This document shows positions 33,653 to 43,079 of a stretch of DNA of 64,000 nucleotides, in pieces. Numbering within the stretch: the stretch's first letter is position 1; each line of letters begins with the position of its first letter. Position numbers and translations under genes: made by a program. The stretch covers positions 81,960 through 145,959 of the forward strand of contig NZ_PEND01000008.1 of assembly GCF_002844195.1 (NCBI RefSeq), in the 5' to 3' direction. The notes under the pieces are model-generated. The model was not told the DNA's origin and ran no database searches. It saw only the letters and a program-made list of their open reading frames with translations. The stretch comes from Halegenticoccus soli (lineage in GTDB: Archaea > Halobacteriota > Halobacteria > Halobacteriales > Haloferacaceae).

Positions 33653-34588
33653 TCACGCCAGCTTTTCCAGGTTCTCCAGGACGATTTCGGGGTACGCGTC
33701 GTGATCGATTTCGAGCGCGACCCGGGCGTTGGGCTCGCGGCCGAGCACGCCGTGTTCGTCGTAGATCGTCGCGCCGTTCGACGGCCCGCCCGTCGTGTCG
33801 ATCTCCACGTACGCCGCCTCGAACGTGAGCAGGCCGCCGATGACGTCGGAGACCACGACCGCGTCGCTCGCCAGGCCGCCGTCGTGGCCGAACTTGCTCT
33901 TCACCTCGTCGACGCTGAACGCCAGGATCTTCGCGATCGTCGAGAGCGGAGCCGGCTCGTCCAGCAGCCGCTCTATCTCGTCCGTTCCGACGTAGACGTG
34001 TTCGGTCACGTCGAGCCCCACGATCTTGGGGTTCGCCTCCTGTACGACCCTGCTCGCGGCGGGGGCGTCGACGTAGAAGTTGAACGACGCCTGCGGCGTG
34101 ACGTTCCCGGTCGTCTTCATCGCCCCGCCCATGAGGAAGATGTTGCCGACCAGATCGGGTAACTCGGGCTCCAGGGCGATCGCCAGGGCGAGGTTGGTCG
34201 ACGGTCCCACCGCGGCGATGGTGAGGTCTTCGCCGTGTTCGCGCGCCTGCTCGACGATGAACTCGACCGCGTGCGCGTCGATCGGCTCTGCCGTCGGCTC
34301 GGGGAGCTCCGCCCGCACGTCCTCGGGGAGGCCGCCGGGGCCGTGGACGTGCTCCGCGGTTTCGAGGTCGTCGGAGAGCGGACGCGCGGCGCCCGCGGCC
34401 ACGGGAACGTCGGCCCGATCGACGAGTTCCAGCAGCGAGAGCGCGTTGTGCGTCGCGTTCTCCAGCGTCGTGTTGCCCATCACGGTCGTGAGTCCGACCA
34501 CGTCGACGTCCTCGTTCGCCAGCGCGACGAACGTGGCGATTGCGTCGTCGTTCCCCGGGTCGACGTCCAGTAGGAGCTTCGTAGACAT
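33653..34588 (-). CDS. Nucleoside hydrolase 1 (IUNH family)
   Basis: Cleaves the N-glycosidic bond of nucleosides to base and ribose. 311 residues; calcium-binding signature LLLDVDPGNDDAIA at the N-terminus, GLTTVMGNTT, FLMGGAMKTTGNVTPQASFN and GATIYDEHGV. The start at 34588 gives MSTKLLLDVDPG. It follows the ECF transporter genes on the same strand and has a paralogue at 38878-39822; both probably degrade imported nucleosides. Confidence 0.93.
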   Translation of the reverse strand: MSTKLLLDVDPGNDDAIATFVALANEDVDVVGLTTVMGNTTLENATHNALSLLELVDRADVPVAAGAARPLSDDLETAEHVHGPGGLPEDVRAELPEPTAEPIDAHAVEFIVEQAREHGEDLTIAAVGPSTNLALAIALEPELPDLVGNIFLMGGAMKTTGNVTPQASFNFYVDAPAASRVVQEANPKIVGLDVTEHVYVGTDEIERLLDEPAPLSTIAKILAFSVDEVKSKFGHDGGLASDAVVVSDVIGGLLTFEAAYVEIDTTGGPSNGATIYDEHGVLGREPNARVALEIDHDAYPEIVLENLEKLA

Positions 34589-34649
34589 GCTAGCTACCTC
34601 CATAATTTTCGATCGGAGTGATAAGCGTTTCCGTGCGAGGGAAAACCGA

Positions 34650-36497
34650 TCAGTGCGTCTGCACGTCGAGCCGGCGGTAGAGTTCGTCGAGCGAGAGCAC
34701 GGGCTCCGCGAGGCCGATCGCCGTTCCGATGCGGGTGACCTGCGGCGGCCGGACGTCCGCCTCCGAGAGCGTCTCCCGGTCGCTCAGCACGGTCGCCGGA
34801 TCGCCGTCCAGGAGGACGGTCCCCCGCGCGAGCGCGATGACGCGGTCCGCGTGCTCCGCGACGAAGTCCATGTCGTGGGCGATGACGACGACGAGCTTTC
34901 CGTCCTTGACCAGCGCCTCGACGATGTCGCCGAGCAGGTCGTGACCGGGGGCATCCTGCCCGCCGGTCGGTTCGTCGAGGACGACGATCGGCGTGTCCAT
35001 CGCGACGACCGACGCGACCGCGACCCGCTTTCGCCACGGATCGCCCAGGTCGTACGGGTTCTTCTCCCGCACATCGGTCAGCCCGGCGCGCTCGATCGCC
35101 CGCTCGGTCAGCTCGTCGATCACGTCCTCGGAGTAGCCCATGTTCCTCGGGCCGTATCGGACCTCCTCCTCGACGGTGCTGTGAAAGAGCTGATCGTCGG
35201 GGTTCTGGAAGCTCAGGCCGACGCGGCGCGAGAGCTGCGCGACGCGCTGCTCGGTCGTGTCGACGCCCTGGATCGCGACGCGCCCCTCGGTCGGCTTGAG
35301 CAGCCCGTTGAGGTGCTTGACGAGCGTCGACTTGCCCGCGCCGTTCTGGCCGACGAGACAGACGCACCCGTCGTCGAGGGAGAACGAAACCCCCCGGAGC
35401 GCGTGGACGCCGCCCTCGTACGTGTGGTGGAGGTCGTCGAGGACCACCTCCCCGCGCGCCTCGACGCGCCCGTTCGCGTCGTCGGAGCGACACGCGGAAT
35501 CCGCCGCGGAATCGGTGACTGGTGCGGTCGAGGCGGAGTCGACGGCCGACTGGGGAGACGCCGCGTCGTTGGGCGACGTTGCGCCTGGGGACGGAGGGAC
35601 GTCGTCGTCGACGGCGGAGGCGACCCCTCGGTCGGACGCGGTCTCGACGACGCCGGACAGCTCCTCGGCGCACTCTTCGAGCGTCAACGGGAGCGGCTCG
35701 GCCGCGGGGATCCGGCCGCTTTCGCGCAGCCGGTACCCGATGCGGACGGGCGGGGGGACGAGGACGGGGAGGTCGTCCGCCTCGGCGGTCCCGAGGACGT
35801 CGCGGGGCGGGCCGTCGAGGGCGATCCGCCCCCCGTCGAACACCGCCAGTCGGTCGAGGTGGGGCGCCAGTCGTTCCAGGTCCTGGCTGACGAAGACGAC
35901 CGTGTACCCCTCGCGGTTCATCTGGGCGACGACCTCCATGACCTCCTCGGTCCCTTCGGGGTCGAGCTGGGCGGTCGGCTGTTGCAGGACGAGGATTCGC
36001 GGCCGCATCGCGACGACGGACGCGATCGCCACCCGCTGGGACTGACCGCCCGAAAGCTGCATCGGATCGCGGTCGGCCAGCCCCTCGACGCCGATGGTCG
36101 CGAGGGCGTCGCGGGCCCGCCGCTTCATCTCTTCTCGGGAGTCGACCAGGGTTTCGAGCCCGAACGCGACCTCCTCCAGCACGGTCGAGGTCGCACCGGT
36201 CAGCTGATTGTACGGGTTTTCGAACACGAAGCCGACATCGGTTGCGAGGTCGCCGATCGATCTGGCTCGGGTGTCGACGCCGTCGATCCGCACGGTTCCG
36301 TCGAACTCGCCCTGGTAGAAGTGGGGTATCTGTCCGGCGAGCGTCCGGCAGAACGTCGACTTGCCCGCTCCGCTCACGCCCGTGATTCCGACGAACTCGC
36401 CCTCCTCGATGGAGTAGCTCACCCCGCGGAGCGCCCGCTCGTCGCCCGGCTGCGTGCTGTACCGAAACGAGACGTCGTCGACGTCGATCAGAGCCAT
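34650..36497 (-). CDS. ECF-type transporter, fused double ATP-binding protein
   Basis: 615 residues: two ABC ATPase domains in one chain, equivalent to EcfA plus EcfA'. Domain 1 (about 1-265): Walker A GVSGAGKSTF, signature LSGGQSQRVAIAS, Walker B ILVLQQPT (Gln in place of the usual catalytic Glu position). A roughly 110-residue acidic linker follows. Domain 2: Walker A GQNGAGKSTL, degenerate signature LGDPWRKRVAVAS, Walker B IVVLDEPT. It overlaps the EcfT gene by 10 bp. The two half-sites are asymmetric, as in other ECF pairs. Confidence 0.92.
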   Translation of the reverse strand: MALIDVDDVSFRYSTQPGDERALRGVSYSIEEGEFVGITGVSGAGKSTFCRTLAGQIPHFYQGEFDGTVRIDGVDTRARSIGDLATDVGFVFENPYNQLTGATSTVLEEVAFGLETLVDSREEMKRRARDALATIGVEGLADRDPMQLSGGQSQRVAIASVVAMRPRILVLQQPTAQLDPEGTEEVMEVVAQMNREGYTVVFVSQDLERLAPHLDRLAVFDGGRIALDGPPRDVLGTAEADDLPVLVPPPVRIGYRLRESGRIPAAEPLPLTLEECAEELSGVVETASDRGVASAVDDDVPPSPGATSPNDAASPQSAVDSASTAPVTDSAADSACRSDDANGRVEARGEVVLDDLHHTYEGGVHALRGVSFSLDDGCVCLVGQNGAGKSTLVKHLNGLLKPTEGRVAIQGVDTTEQRVAQLSRRVGLSFQNPDDQLFHSTVEEEVRYGPRNMGYSEDVIDELTERAIERAGLTDVREKNPYDLGDPWRKRVAVASVVAMDTPIVVLDEPTGGQDAPGHDLLGDIVEALVKDGKLVVVIAHDMDFVAEHADRVIALARGTVLLDGDPATVLSDRETLSEADVRPPQVTRIGTAIGLAEPVLSLDELYRRLDVQTH

Positions 36498-37264
36498 CGG
36501 AAGACCCTCCACGCGCCCGCGCCGATCACCGCGAGGACCGAGGCCCACCGCAGCGCGCGCTCGCCCGCCGGATCGGCGACCTCGTAGAGGAACACCCGGG
36601 GGGTGCGTCGGTTGAACCCGCGGGCGTTGAGCGCGAGCGCTCGCGTGTTGGCCACGATGAGCGTGCCAATGAGCAGCGGCGCCAACAGTGCGACGAGCGA
36701 CTTCGAACGCGTTCTGATGTCCGCCTCGCGGTCGAGTCCGCGCGCCTGCTGGGCGTCGGCGATCGCCTCGGCGCGCGCCTGAATCTGGGGGATGATCTGC
36801 AGCGACGCGATGAACACGTACGCCAGCTGCGGCGGAACGCCCTTCTCCATGAGCGCGATCCGCAGCTTCTGAGGCTGGCTGGTGGTCGCCATCAGCAGGA
36901 ACGAGAGCACCAGCACCAGAACCCGAAAGAAGATCAAAAGCGTCTCCGCGACGCCCGCCTCCCAGAGCGTCACCGGTCCGACGACGAAAAACGGCGCGTC
37001 GTGGTTGGCCGGGTTCAGGATCCCCTGAATGACGAGCAACAGCGCGCCGAACGGAACCATCGCCAGTCCGACGAGTCGGAGCACGATCCCCGAGACGCCC
37101 GCCACGGCGACGCCGACGAACAGGGCGAGCGAGATCGCCAGCGCGAACCGATAGTTCGGAACGAGGAACACGAGGATTGAGACGGCGGCGGCGACCACCA
37201 GCTTCGTGACGGGGTTGAGGCGGTGAACGACGCTCTCGCCCGGCTTGTAAATCGACGTGTTCAC
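36488..37264 (-). CDS. ECF transporter transmembrane component EcfT
   Basis: 258 residues, five to six TM helices. The two coupling-helix motifs of EcfT are visible: ADAQQARGLDRE and ALNARGFNRR (Ala-x-Arg-Gly), which dock to the ATPases. N-terminus KPGESVVHRLNPVTKL is typical. It lies between the S-component gene upstream and the ATPase gene downstream, in one operon. Confidence 0.92.
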   Translation of the reverse strand: MNTSIYKPGESVVHRLNPVTKLVVAAAVSILVFLVPNYRFALAISLALFVGVAVAGVSGIVLRLVGLAMVPFGALLLVIQGILNPANHDAPFFVVGPVTLWEAGVAETLLIFFRVLVLVLSFLLMATTSQPQKLRIALMEKGVPPQLAYVFIASLQIIPQIQARAEAIADAQQARGLDREADIRTRSKSLVALLAPLLIGTLIVANTRALALNARGFNRRTPRVFLYEVADPAGERALRWASVLAVIGAGAWRVFRWL

Positions 37265-37337
37265 GTCACCGCCCTCCGTCGCGGGCGCGGAAGCCCGCCG
37301 TCTTGATCCGGATCGGGATCGAGTTCATGCGTCGGGT

Positions 37338-37976
37338 CTACTTCTGCGACGAGTATATCTGTTGCCCCTGTGGGGGAAGGTAGCGCGGCGGCACGGCCTT
37401 GCCGATGAAGTAGGCGATGAACGTGGTCGCGCCCTTGTCGAAGAACTCCACGAGGAACTGCGCGGTCAGCGCCGACTCCACCAGCGCCCGGCCGGACGCC
37501 ACCAGCACGCCGGTCACGAGGCTCGGGCCGGCGCCGGTGACGCCGCCGAAGACGACCACGACGATCGGCGTCGCGATGAGCGTCGCGACGATCCAGATGA
37601 CGAGCGCGGAGACGAGCACGCGCTTCACGTCGTCGAACCATCCCCGTCGGGCCAGCACCCCCGCGACCAGGCCGATCGCGACCGGCACGGGAAGAAATGC
37701 CAGCTGCTGGGGGCTTCCGAGCATCGCGCTGACGAAGTTACTCAGCGCGCCGGTCAGCGCCGCCGCCCACGGGCCGGCCATGATCGCCAGCAGCACGGTC
37801 CCGATGTTGTCCATGAACAGCGGGAGCTTGAGCAGGTTGACGATGAAGCCGCCGACGGCGTTGAGACCGATGCCGATCGGGATCAACACCCAGGTGGTGG
37901 TCGTGAAATCGTCACCGATCCGCGATACGAACGATCGATCACTTCCCGTCTCGTGGCCTGTCGAAGACTCTGCCAT
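37338..37976 (-). CDS. ECF transporter substrate-binding (S) component
   Basis: 212 residues with about six TM helices; GPWAAALTGALSNFVSAML and the N-terminal IGIGLNAVGGFIVNLL resemble ECF S components with a G-rich helix 1. Unlike BioY, ThiT or RibU, no diagnostic vitamin motif is seen. First gene of the operon S-T-A'A followed by a nucleoside hydrolase, so a nucleoside or nucleobase is the most likely substrate (inference). Divergent promoter region with the XapX gene. Confidence 0.85.
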   Translation of the reverse strand: MAESSTGHETGSDRSFVSRIGDDFTTTTWVLIPIGIGLNAVGGFIVNLLKLPLFMDNIGTVLLAIMAGPWAAALTGALSNFVSAMLGSPQQLAFLPVPVAIGLVAGVLARRGWFDDVKRVLVSALVIWIVATLIATPIVVVVFGGVTGAGPSLVTGVLVASGRALVESALTAQFLVEFFDKGATTFIAYFIGKAVPPRYLPPQGQQIYSSQK

Positions 37977-38118
37977 TTGTTATCACGACTTACCCCACAG
38001 ACTACGGTTACTTAACTTTTGCTCTGCGAGCCGGCCGAGCCGGCTCGGTCGAATCGGGGCGACGGCGAACGAACCGATCAGGGTGAATAATTAGTACCCC
38101 GGAACGAAGAGGTCACGT

Positions 38119-38292
38119 ATGGACGCGGCAACAGTCGGACTCGCGCTCGCTACCGGGCTGATCACGGGTGCAGTATTCAGGTTTCTGGAGGTACCGATAC
38201 CGGCGCCGCCGAACCTCGCCGGCGTGATGGGGATCGTCGGAATCTATCTCGGGTACAAACTCGTCGAAGCGCTGCTGACGGCGACCGGGTGA
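38119..38292 (+). CDS. XapX family small membrane protein
   Basis: 57 residues: GLALATGLITGAVFRFLEVPIPAPPNLAGVMGIVG and IYLGYKLVE. Two TM segments joined by the VPIPAPPxLAGxxGIxG motif, the XapX family signature. XapX was named from an E. coli gene beside xapA/xapB (xanthosine/nucleoside use), which fits a nucleoside locus. Complete from ATG to TGA. Confidence 0.88.
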   Translation: MDAATVGLALATGLITGAVFRFLEVPIPAPPNLAGVMGIVGIYLGYKLVEALLTATG

Positions 38293-38386
38293 CGCCGACC
38301 AAGCGGCCGTGCACGGACGCCGGCGACCGCGCACAGACACCGACGACCGTGCACGCACCCCGGCGACCGGTTGCTCCGTCGGCCGG

Positions 38387-38842
38387 TCACTCCGCCGTCG
38401 AGACGGTGACGTATCCGTCGAAGTTCAGCACGACCGACTGCGTCGTGTCGCCGAAGATGGCTTTGCCGGTCGGCGAGCGTCGCCTCCCGGGGATGAAGAC
38501 GTGGTCGCAGTCGTGGCCGTCGGCGACTTCGATGATCCGGTCCGACGGGCGGCTCGTCTCCACGACGTCCCAGACGACGCGATACGGGACGGTCAGATCG
38601 CCCAGCGCTCGTTCGCTCACCCGTTCTGCGAACAGCCGGACGGTTTCCGCGTCGCTTCGGGGCGGCCGCGTCCCGGCGTCGCCGAGCGCGGCCCGCATTT
38701 CGTCGACGGCGTCCGCGTCATCTCCGCCGAGGACGAGCGCGAGCACGACGAGTTCCGCGCCGACGCCCTGCGCGAGCGACCCCGCCTCGCGGAGCAGGTC
38801 GGCGGCGGGGGACGTATCGATCACAACGAGTGCACGATCCAT
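38387..38842 (-). CDS. Universal stress protein-like (UspA domain)
   Basis: 151 residues from the ATG at 38842. Start MDRALVVIDTSPAADLLREAG, then GAELVVLALVLG, and an ending CDHVFIPGRRRSPTGKAIFGDTTQSVVL, which contains the UspA ATP-binding G-2x-G-9x-G(S/T) type motif in modified form. It sits between the XapX gene and the second nucleoside hydrolase; perhaps part of the nucleoside operon. Confidence 0.82.
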   Translation of the reverse strand: MDRALVVIDTSPAADLLREAGSLAQGVGAELVVLALVLGGDDADAVDEMRAALGDAGTRPPRSDAETVRLFAERVSERALGDLTVPYRVVWDVVETSRPSDRIIEVADGHDCDHVFIPGRRRSPTGKAIFGDTTQSVVLNFDGYVTVSTAE

Positions 38843-38877
38843 GGTGCGGGTAGCGCTCGCACCTGTGTTAAAGGTTG

Positions 38878-39822
38878 TCAGCGGTCCTCCGCCGCGTTGA
38901 TGCTGTCGACGACGACGTCCCGACACCGCTCGACGTCCACTTCGAGGGCGACCTCGCAGTTCGGTTCGCGATCGAGCACGCCGTGTTCGTCGTAGATCGT
39001 CGCGCCGTTCGACGGCCCGCCCGTCGTGTCGACCTCGACGTACGCCTCCTCGAAGCCGAGCACCTCGTCGTCGAGAACGCCCGCGAGCACGACCGAATCG
39101 CTCACGATCGATCCGTCGAACCCGTGGGTGCTGTCGGGACCCTGCGCTTTGAAATCAAGGACGTCCGCGACGACGCGCTGGAAGTCGCTCCCCTCGCGGA
39201 GTCCGTCCGCGACCGAGGTCGGCAGGTACGCCGGTTCGGTCACGTCGAGGCCGACCACCTTCGGCGACCCCCGTTCGATCACGCGGGCGGCCGAGGCGGC
39301 GTCGACGTAGAAGTTGAACGACGCCTGCGGCGTGACGTTCCCGGTCGTCTTCATCGCCCCACCCATCTGGTACACGTCGGCGACCGTGTCGGGCAGCGCG
39401 GGTTCGATCGCCATCGCCAGCGCGACGTTCGTCTGCGGGCCGACCGCGGCGATGGTGAGGTCCTCGCCGTGTTCGCGCGCCTGTTCCAGGATAAATTCGA
39501 CCGCGTGCGCCTTGATCGGCTCCGTGTTCGGCTCCGGGAGCGCCTCGCGGACCGACTCGGGCATGCCGCCCGGCCCGTGGACGTACTCGGCCATGACGAG
39601 CGAGTCGGCGAACGGCTCCCCGGCCCCCCGGGCGACCGGAACGTCAGTGCGGTCCACCCATTCGAGCAGCGCGAGCGCGTTCCAGGTGGTGTTCTCGACG
39701 GTCGTGTTACCCATCACGGTCGTGAGCCCGACGACGTCGACGGCGTCGTTGCCGAGCGCCATCAGGATCGCGAGCGCGTCGTCCAGCCCCGGATCGACGT
39801 CCAGGAGGAGTTTGCGAGTCAT
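38878..39822 (-). CDS. Nucleoside hydrolase 2 (IUNH family)
   Basis: 314 residues from the ATG at 39822. LLLDVDPGLDDALA, GLTTVMGNTT, YQMGGAMKTTGNVTPQASFN and GATIYDEHGV are shared with nucleoside hydrolase 1; the two differ mainly in the middle, so they probably diverged in specificity (purine versus pyrimidine or ribo versus deoxy). The universal stress protein gene lies 35 bp downstream on the same strand. Confidence 0.93.
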   Translation of the reverse strand: MTRKLLLDVDPGLDDALAILMALGNDAVDVVGLTTVMGNTTVENTTWNALALLEWVDRTDVPVARGAGEPFADSLVMAEYVHGPGGMPESVREALPEPNTEPIKAHAVEFILEQAREHGEDLTIAAVGPQTNVALAMAIEPALPDTVADVYQMGGAMKTTGNVTPQASFNFYVDAASAARVIERGSPKVVGLDVTEPAYLPTSVADGLREGSDFQRVVADVLDFKAQGPDSTHGFDGSIVSDSVVLAGVLDDEVLGFEEAYVEVDTTGGPSNGATIYDEHGVLDREPNCEVALEVDVERCRDVVVDSINAAEDR

Positions 39823-39947
39823 ACTCAACCGGGTGAACGCTTGGGTCAGTGGGCGATAAAATTTTGCATCGAATCGAGGTGGGCGCGGCGGCCCGCCCGA
39901 CTCTCGGGGATCGGCCTACTCGACGAGTGACCCGCCCAGGAGGTGAC

Positions 39948-40769
39948 CTACTCGGGGGGTGAGTCCCACTCCTCGCCGTTGTCCTGCGGCTCGTAGCCGA
40001 TGACCTCCCGCGCGTGGTCGATGTCGAACCAGCGCCGGTCGTTGGCGCTGACGCCGTAGAAGACGTCGAACTCGACGCTGTCGTCGCGCAGACACCGGTC
40101 GACCATCTGGGCGAGATCGCGGCGCGACTGCCACATCGCCTTCATCCGGGCGACCATCTCGTCGTACTCATCGCTGCCGCGCTCCCACGTACCCTCGTCC
40201 ACGCCGAGTTCCGCGTCGCCGTAGGGGTGGTCGTACTCCTCGTGGCGCACGCTGCAGATGCGCAGCGCGTAGAACCGCTTCGGGAACTCGAAGTTCTCGA
40301 CGTAGTAGCGGCCCAAGTCCTCGTCGTAGGCCTTCGACGCGCCGTAGTACGAGTCGGGGCGGTGCGGCGCGTCTTCGTCGACGGTGAGCCCGAAGTCGGG
40401 GTAGTAAATGTCGGGGGCGTTCTCGACCTCGTACATCCCGACGACGTGGTTGGTCGACCCGAAGACGAACCGCTCCACCTCGGCGTCCTTGGCGGCCTCC
40501 AACACGTTGTACATCCCCCGGATGTTGTTGTCGAGGGTCTGCTCGAACGTGCCGTCGGTCTCGGGGTAGCCCGCCAGGTGGACGACCGCGTCCGCGCCGT
40601 CGAAGGCGGGCCGGATGGCATCGTAGTCGGCGACATCGGCCACGAACGTCTCGTACTCGTCCCTGTCGGAGCGGTTCAGGTAGGTGTAGTCGTACTCGTC
40701 GCGCTCGGCGAGATGGTCGATGATCGCGGTGCCGACTCTGCCGAACGCGCCCGTCAGGAGCACATTCAT
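39948..40769 (-). CDS. Extended SDR, NAD-dependent sugar dehydrogenase/epimerase
   Basis: 273 residues. Rossmann motif LLTGAFGRVGTAI (TGxxGxxG), VHLAGYP, FVFGSTNHVVG and the catalytic YYGASK (YxxxK), with the C-terminal FDVFYGVSANDRRWFDIDHAREVIGYEP. Close in layout to uronate dehydrogenases and to haloarchaeal sugar-1-dehydrogenases (L-arabinose, L-rhamnose and glucose-6-phosphate Azf types). The neighbouring lactonase-like, dehydratase, hydrolase and SDR genes suggest it performs the first oxidation of an aldose. Confidence 0.8.
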   Translation of the reverse strand: MNVLLTGAFGRVGTAIIDHLAERDEYDYTYLNRSDRDEYETFVADVADYDAIRPAFDGADAVVHLAGYPETDGTFEQTLDNNIRGMYNVLEAAKDAEVERFVFGSTNHVVGMYEVENAPDIYYPDFGLTVDEDAPHRPDSYYGASKAYDEDLGRYYVENFEFPKRFYALRICSVRHEEYDHPYGDAELGVDEGTWERGSDEYDEMVARMKAMWQSRRDLAQMVDRCLRDDSVEFDVFYGVSANDRRWFDIDHAREVIGYEPQDNGEEWDSPPE

Positions 40770-41069
40770 GAGTGAGAGTCACGGTCCCCCTACAAAAACG
40801 TTCAGGGTGTGACCGTGTGTTCAAATGAAACGCGTGAAGTCGCCGGCGACGGTGAGACCGCCTCGAAAGCCCCCGAGCCGAGAGGCCGGCTCCTTTCAGT
40901 CCCACCCGGTCGAGGCCGATTCGCCCGCGACTGCGTCGCTGAACACTGCCGCGATCGCGGGTACTCGCGGTATCCGCGCGTCCATAGCGGCGGTAGATGG
41001 TGAACGGCGACGACGGTGTTCGTTCGCGGCGGCAGTAGATTCATGTCGCAGGCCGGAGAGTCGAGAACG

Positions 41070-41789
41070 ATGACACGCCAACTCACGCTGGAGTACTACG
41101 GCCTCTCGTCGTTCTGCATCGAGCACGGGGAGACGCGGATCCTGGTCGACCCGTGGATCGAAGCGCCCGACTGGTCGAACCGGGCGGTCGAGGAGTTCGC
41201 GGACGTCGATTACGTCTTCGTGACCCACGGTGCCTACGACCACCTCGGCGACGCCCGCGCCGTCGCGGCGCTGTCGGGCGCACCCGTGATCACCGAACCG
41301 GCGGTCGCGGACCACCTCGTCGCGGAGGGACTTTCGAACGAACAGGTCCGGAAGGTGATCTGGGGGAACGCGCTCGACGAAGGGGAGTTCGGCGTGCGGG
41401 TGCTCGAAACCCGCCACCTCTCGTACTTCGAGACGGCCGCCGGCCACCGGTCCGGCCTCCCGCTCGGCTTTCACTTCGAGTTCGACGGGGCGAGCCTGTA
41501 CTACGTCGGCGACACGTCGATCTTCCGGGACCTCGAACTGTTCGTCGAACTCAACGAACCCGACGTCGTGTTGCTCCCCGTCGGGAGCGCGCCCGGCGAT
41601 CTCGCGCCCATGCCCCCGCGCGACGCGGCCGTCGCCGCCTCGTGGTTCGATGTCGAGACGATCGTCCCCGTCCACTACGTCCCCGGGAGCGACGAACTCG
41701 ACGAGTTCGAACGCCGGCTTCGAGCCGCGTCGCCGGAGGCGGGCGACGCCGTCGTCGCGCTCGACGTGGACGACCGGTTCGAGCTGTAG
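41070..41789 (+). CDS. MBL-fold hydrolase (UlaG/UPF0173-like), candidate sugar lactonase
   Basis: 239 residues from the ATG at 41070 (MTRQLTLEYYGLSSFCIEHG); ATG codons at 41043 and 41016 are upstream alternatives. The metal site is altered from THxHxDH to THGAYDHLGD, so the second histidine is missing; other ligands are in YYVGDTSIF and VPVHYVPG. UlaG-like proteins include lactonases, and haloarchaeal pentose pathways use an MBL lactonase (XacC) as I recall. Opposite strand to its probable pathway partners. Confidence 0.75.
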   Translation: MTRQLTLEYYGLSSFCIEHGETRILVDPWIEAPDWSNRAVEEFADVDYVFVTHGAYDHLGDARAVAALSGAPVITEPAVADHLVAEGLSNEQVRKVIWGNALDEGEFGVRVLETRHLSYFETAAGHRSGLPLGFHFEFDGASLYYVGDTSIFRDLELFVELNEPDVVLLPVGSAPGDLAPMPPRDAAVAASWFDVETIVPVHYVPGSDELDEFERRLRAASPEAGDAVVALDVDDRFEL

Positions 41790-41843
41790 CCGCGCCGGGG
41801 TCCGTCGGGCCGCGGGGAACCGCGGATCGACGGGAGCCCGCAG

Positions 41844-42947
41844 TCAGATGCGGAACTGTTCGAGCCTGTCGTCCTTGAGAGTCACGCCGTGGCCCGGTCG
41901 ATCGGGCAGCTGAATCGCGCCGTTCTCCGGTTCGATGGGGTGTTCGAGCACGTCGTCGAACGCCTTGACGTCGGAGTCGCGGTAGAAGTACTCGATCCAG
42001 AGGCCGTTCTCGATGGCTGCGAGCAGCTGGATGTGGAGGTCCCAGTTGTAGTGCGGCGCGACGAAGATATCCCGGGAGGCCGCGGTGTGGGCGACGCGCA
42101 TCCACTCCGTCACCCCGCCGACGACCGTCACGTCGGGCTGGACGATGTCCACCGCGTTCTCCCGCATGAGTTCCGCGAATCCGTAGCGCGAGAACTCGAG
42201 TTCGCCCGCGGCGACCGGGAAGTCGAGCGCAGCGTTGACCTCGGACATCAGTTCGACGCTGTCGGGCATGACCGGTTCCTCGATGAAGTACGGGTCGTAC
42301 TCGGCGAACCGCCGGCAGGCGTTGACCGCCTCCTGCTTGTTCTTCCACTTGCCGTTTGCGTCCATGAGGAGCGTGCGCTCCGGGCCGATCGCCTCGCGGG
42401 CCACCCGGACGCGCTCGACCTCCTCTTCGACCGACAGCCGGCCGACCTTCATCTTCACGACGTCGTGACCGCGCTCGACGTAGCGCTCCATCTCCTCGCG
42501 GAGCCCCTCCAGCCCCTTGCCCTCGCGGTAGTACCCGCCGCTGGCGTAGGCCGGCACCTCGTCGGTGTACGCGCCGAGGAGCTTGTAGAGCGGCTGATCG
42601 GCGGCTTTCGCCTTGATGTCCCAGAGCGCGGTGTCGATCATCGAGATGGCGCGCATGACGACGCCCTTCCGTCCGATCTGGACGCTGCCGTCGAACATCC
42701 GCCGCCAGAGCTTCTCGGTGTCGCGGGGGTCCTCGCCCTCGACCATCGGCGCGAGCACCGTCTCGACGGCCGCGGCGATGACGCTCGCCCCGCCGTAGCC
42801 GAGCGAGTAGCCCAACCCCTCGATCCCGTCGTCGGTCCGAACCCGCACGATCGCGTGGTCGCGCTCCTCGACGACCCGCGTGGCGAACGCCACCGGCTCC
42901 TTCAGCGGGATGGAGACCGCAAAGCTTTCCACTTCGGTGATTTCCAT
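41844..42947 (-). CDS. Enolase-superfamily sugar-acid dehydratase (MR/MLE type)
   Basis: 367 residues. N-terminal capping domain MEITEVESFAVSIPLKEP; barrel residues KMKVGR (K-x-K catalytic bases), metal ligands Asp in LLMDANGKW, Glu in FIEEPV and Glu in AAGELEFSR, then PDVTVVGGVTEW and the histidine of VAPHYNWDLHIQ. A combination of KxK and a late His suits aldonate dehydratases or racemases. With SDR and FAH-type neighbours it probably dehydrates an aldonate to a 2-keto-3-deoxy acid. Confidence 0.87.
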   Translation of the reverse strand: MEITEVESFAVSIPLKEPVAFATRVVEERDHAIVRVRTDDGIEGLGYSLGYGGASVIAAAVETVLAPMVEGEDPRDTEKLWRRMFDGSVQIGRKGVVMRAISMIDTALWDIKAKAADQPLYKLLGAYTDEVPAYASGGYYREGKGLEGLREEMERYVERGHDVVKMKVGRLSVEEEVERVRVAREAIGPERTLLMDANGKWKNKQEAVNACRRFAEYDPYFIEEPVMPDSVELMSEVNAALDFPVAAGELEFSRYGFAELMRENAVDIVQPDVTVVGGVTEWMRVAHTAASRDIFVAPHYNWDLHIQLLAAIENGLWIEYFYRDSDVKAFDDVLEHPIEPENGAIQLPDRPGHGVTLKDDRLEQFRI

Positions 42948-43079
42948 GAGTCCGTTCCAACGGATTCCGTCCGTCTATAAGAATCTTTGGTCGAGAACCG
43001 TCTCGGTCGGTCTCGCGGCACCGACGCCGCGTCCCGCGGCCGAGCGCCGGAGGGCGACCTTCCGGGGAACGAACGCGTT

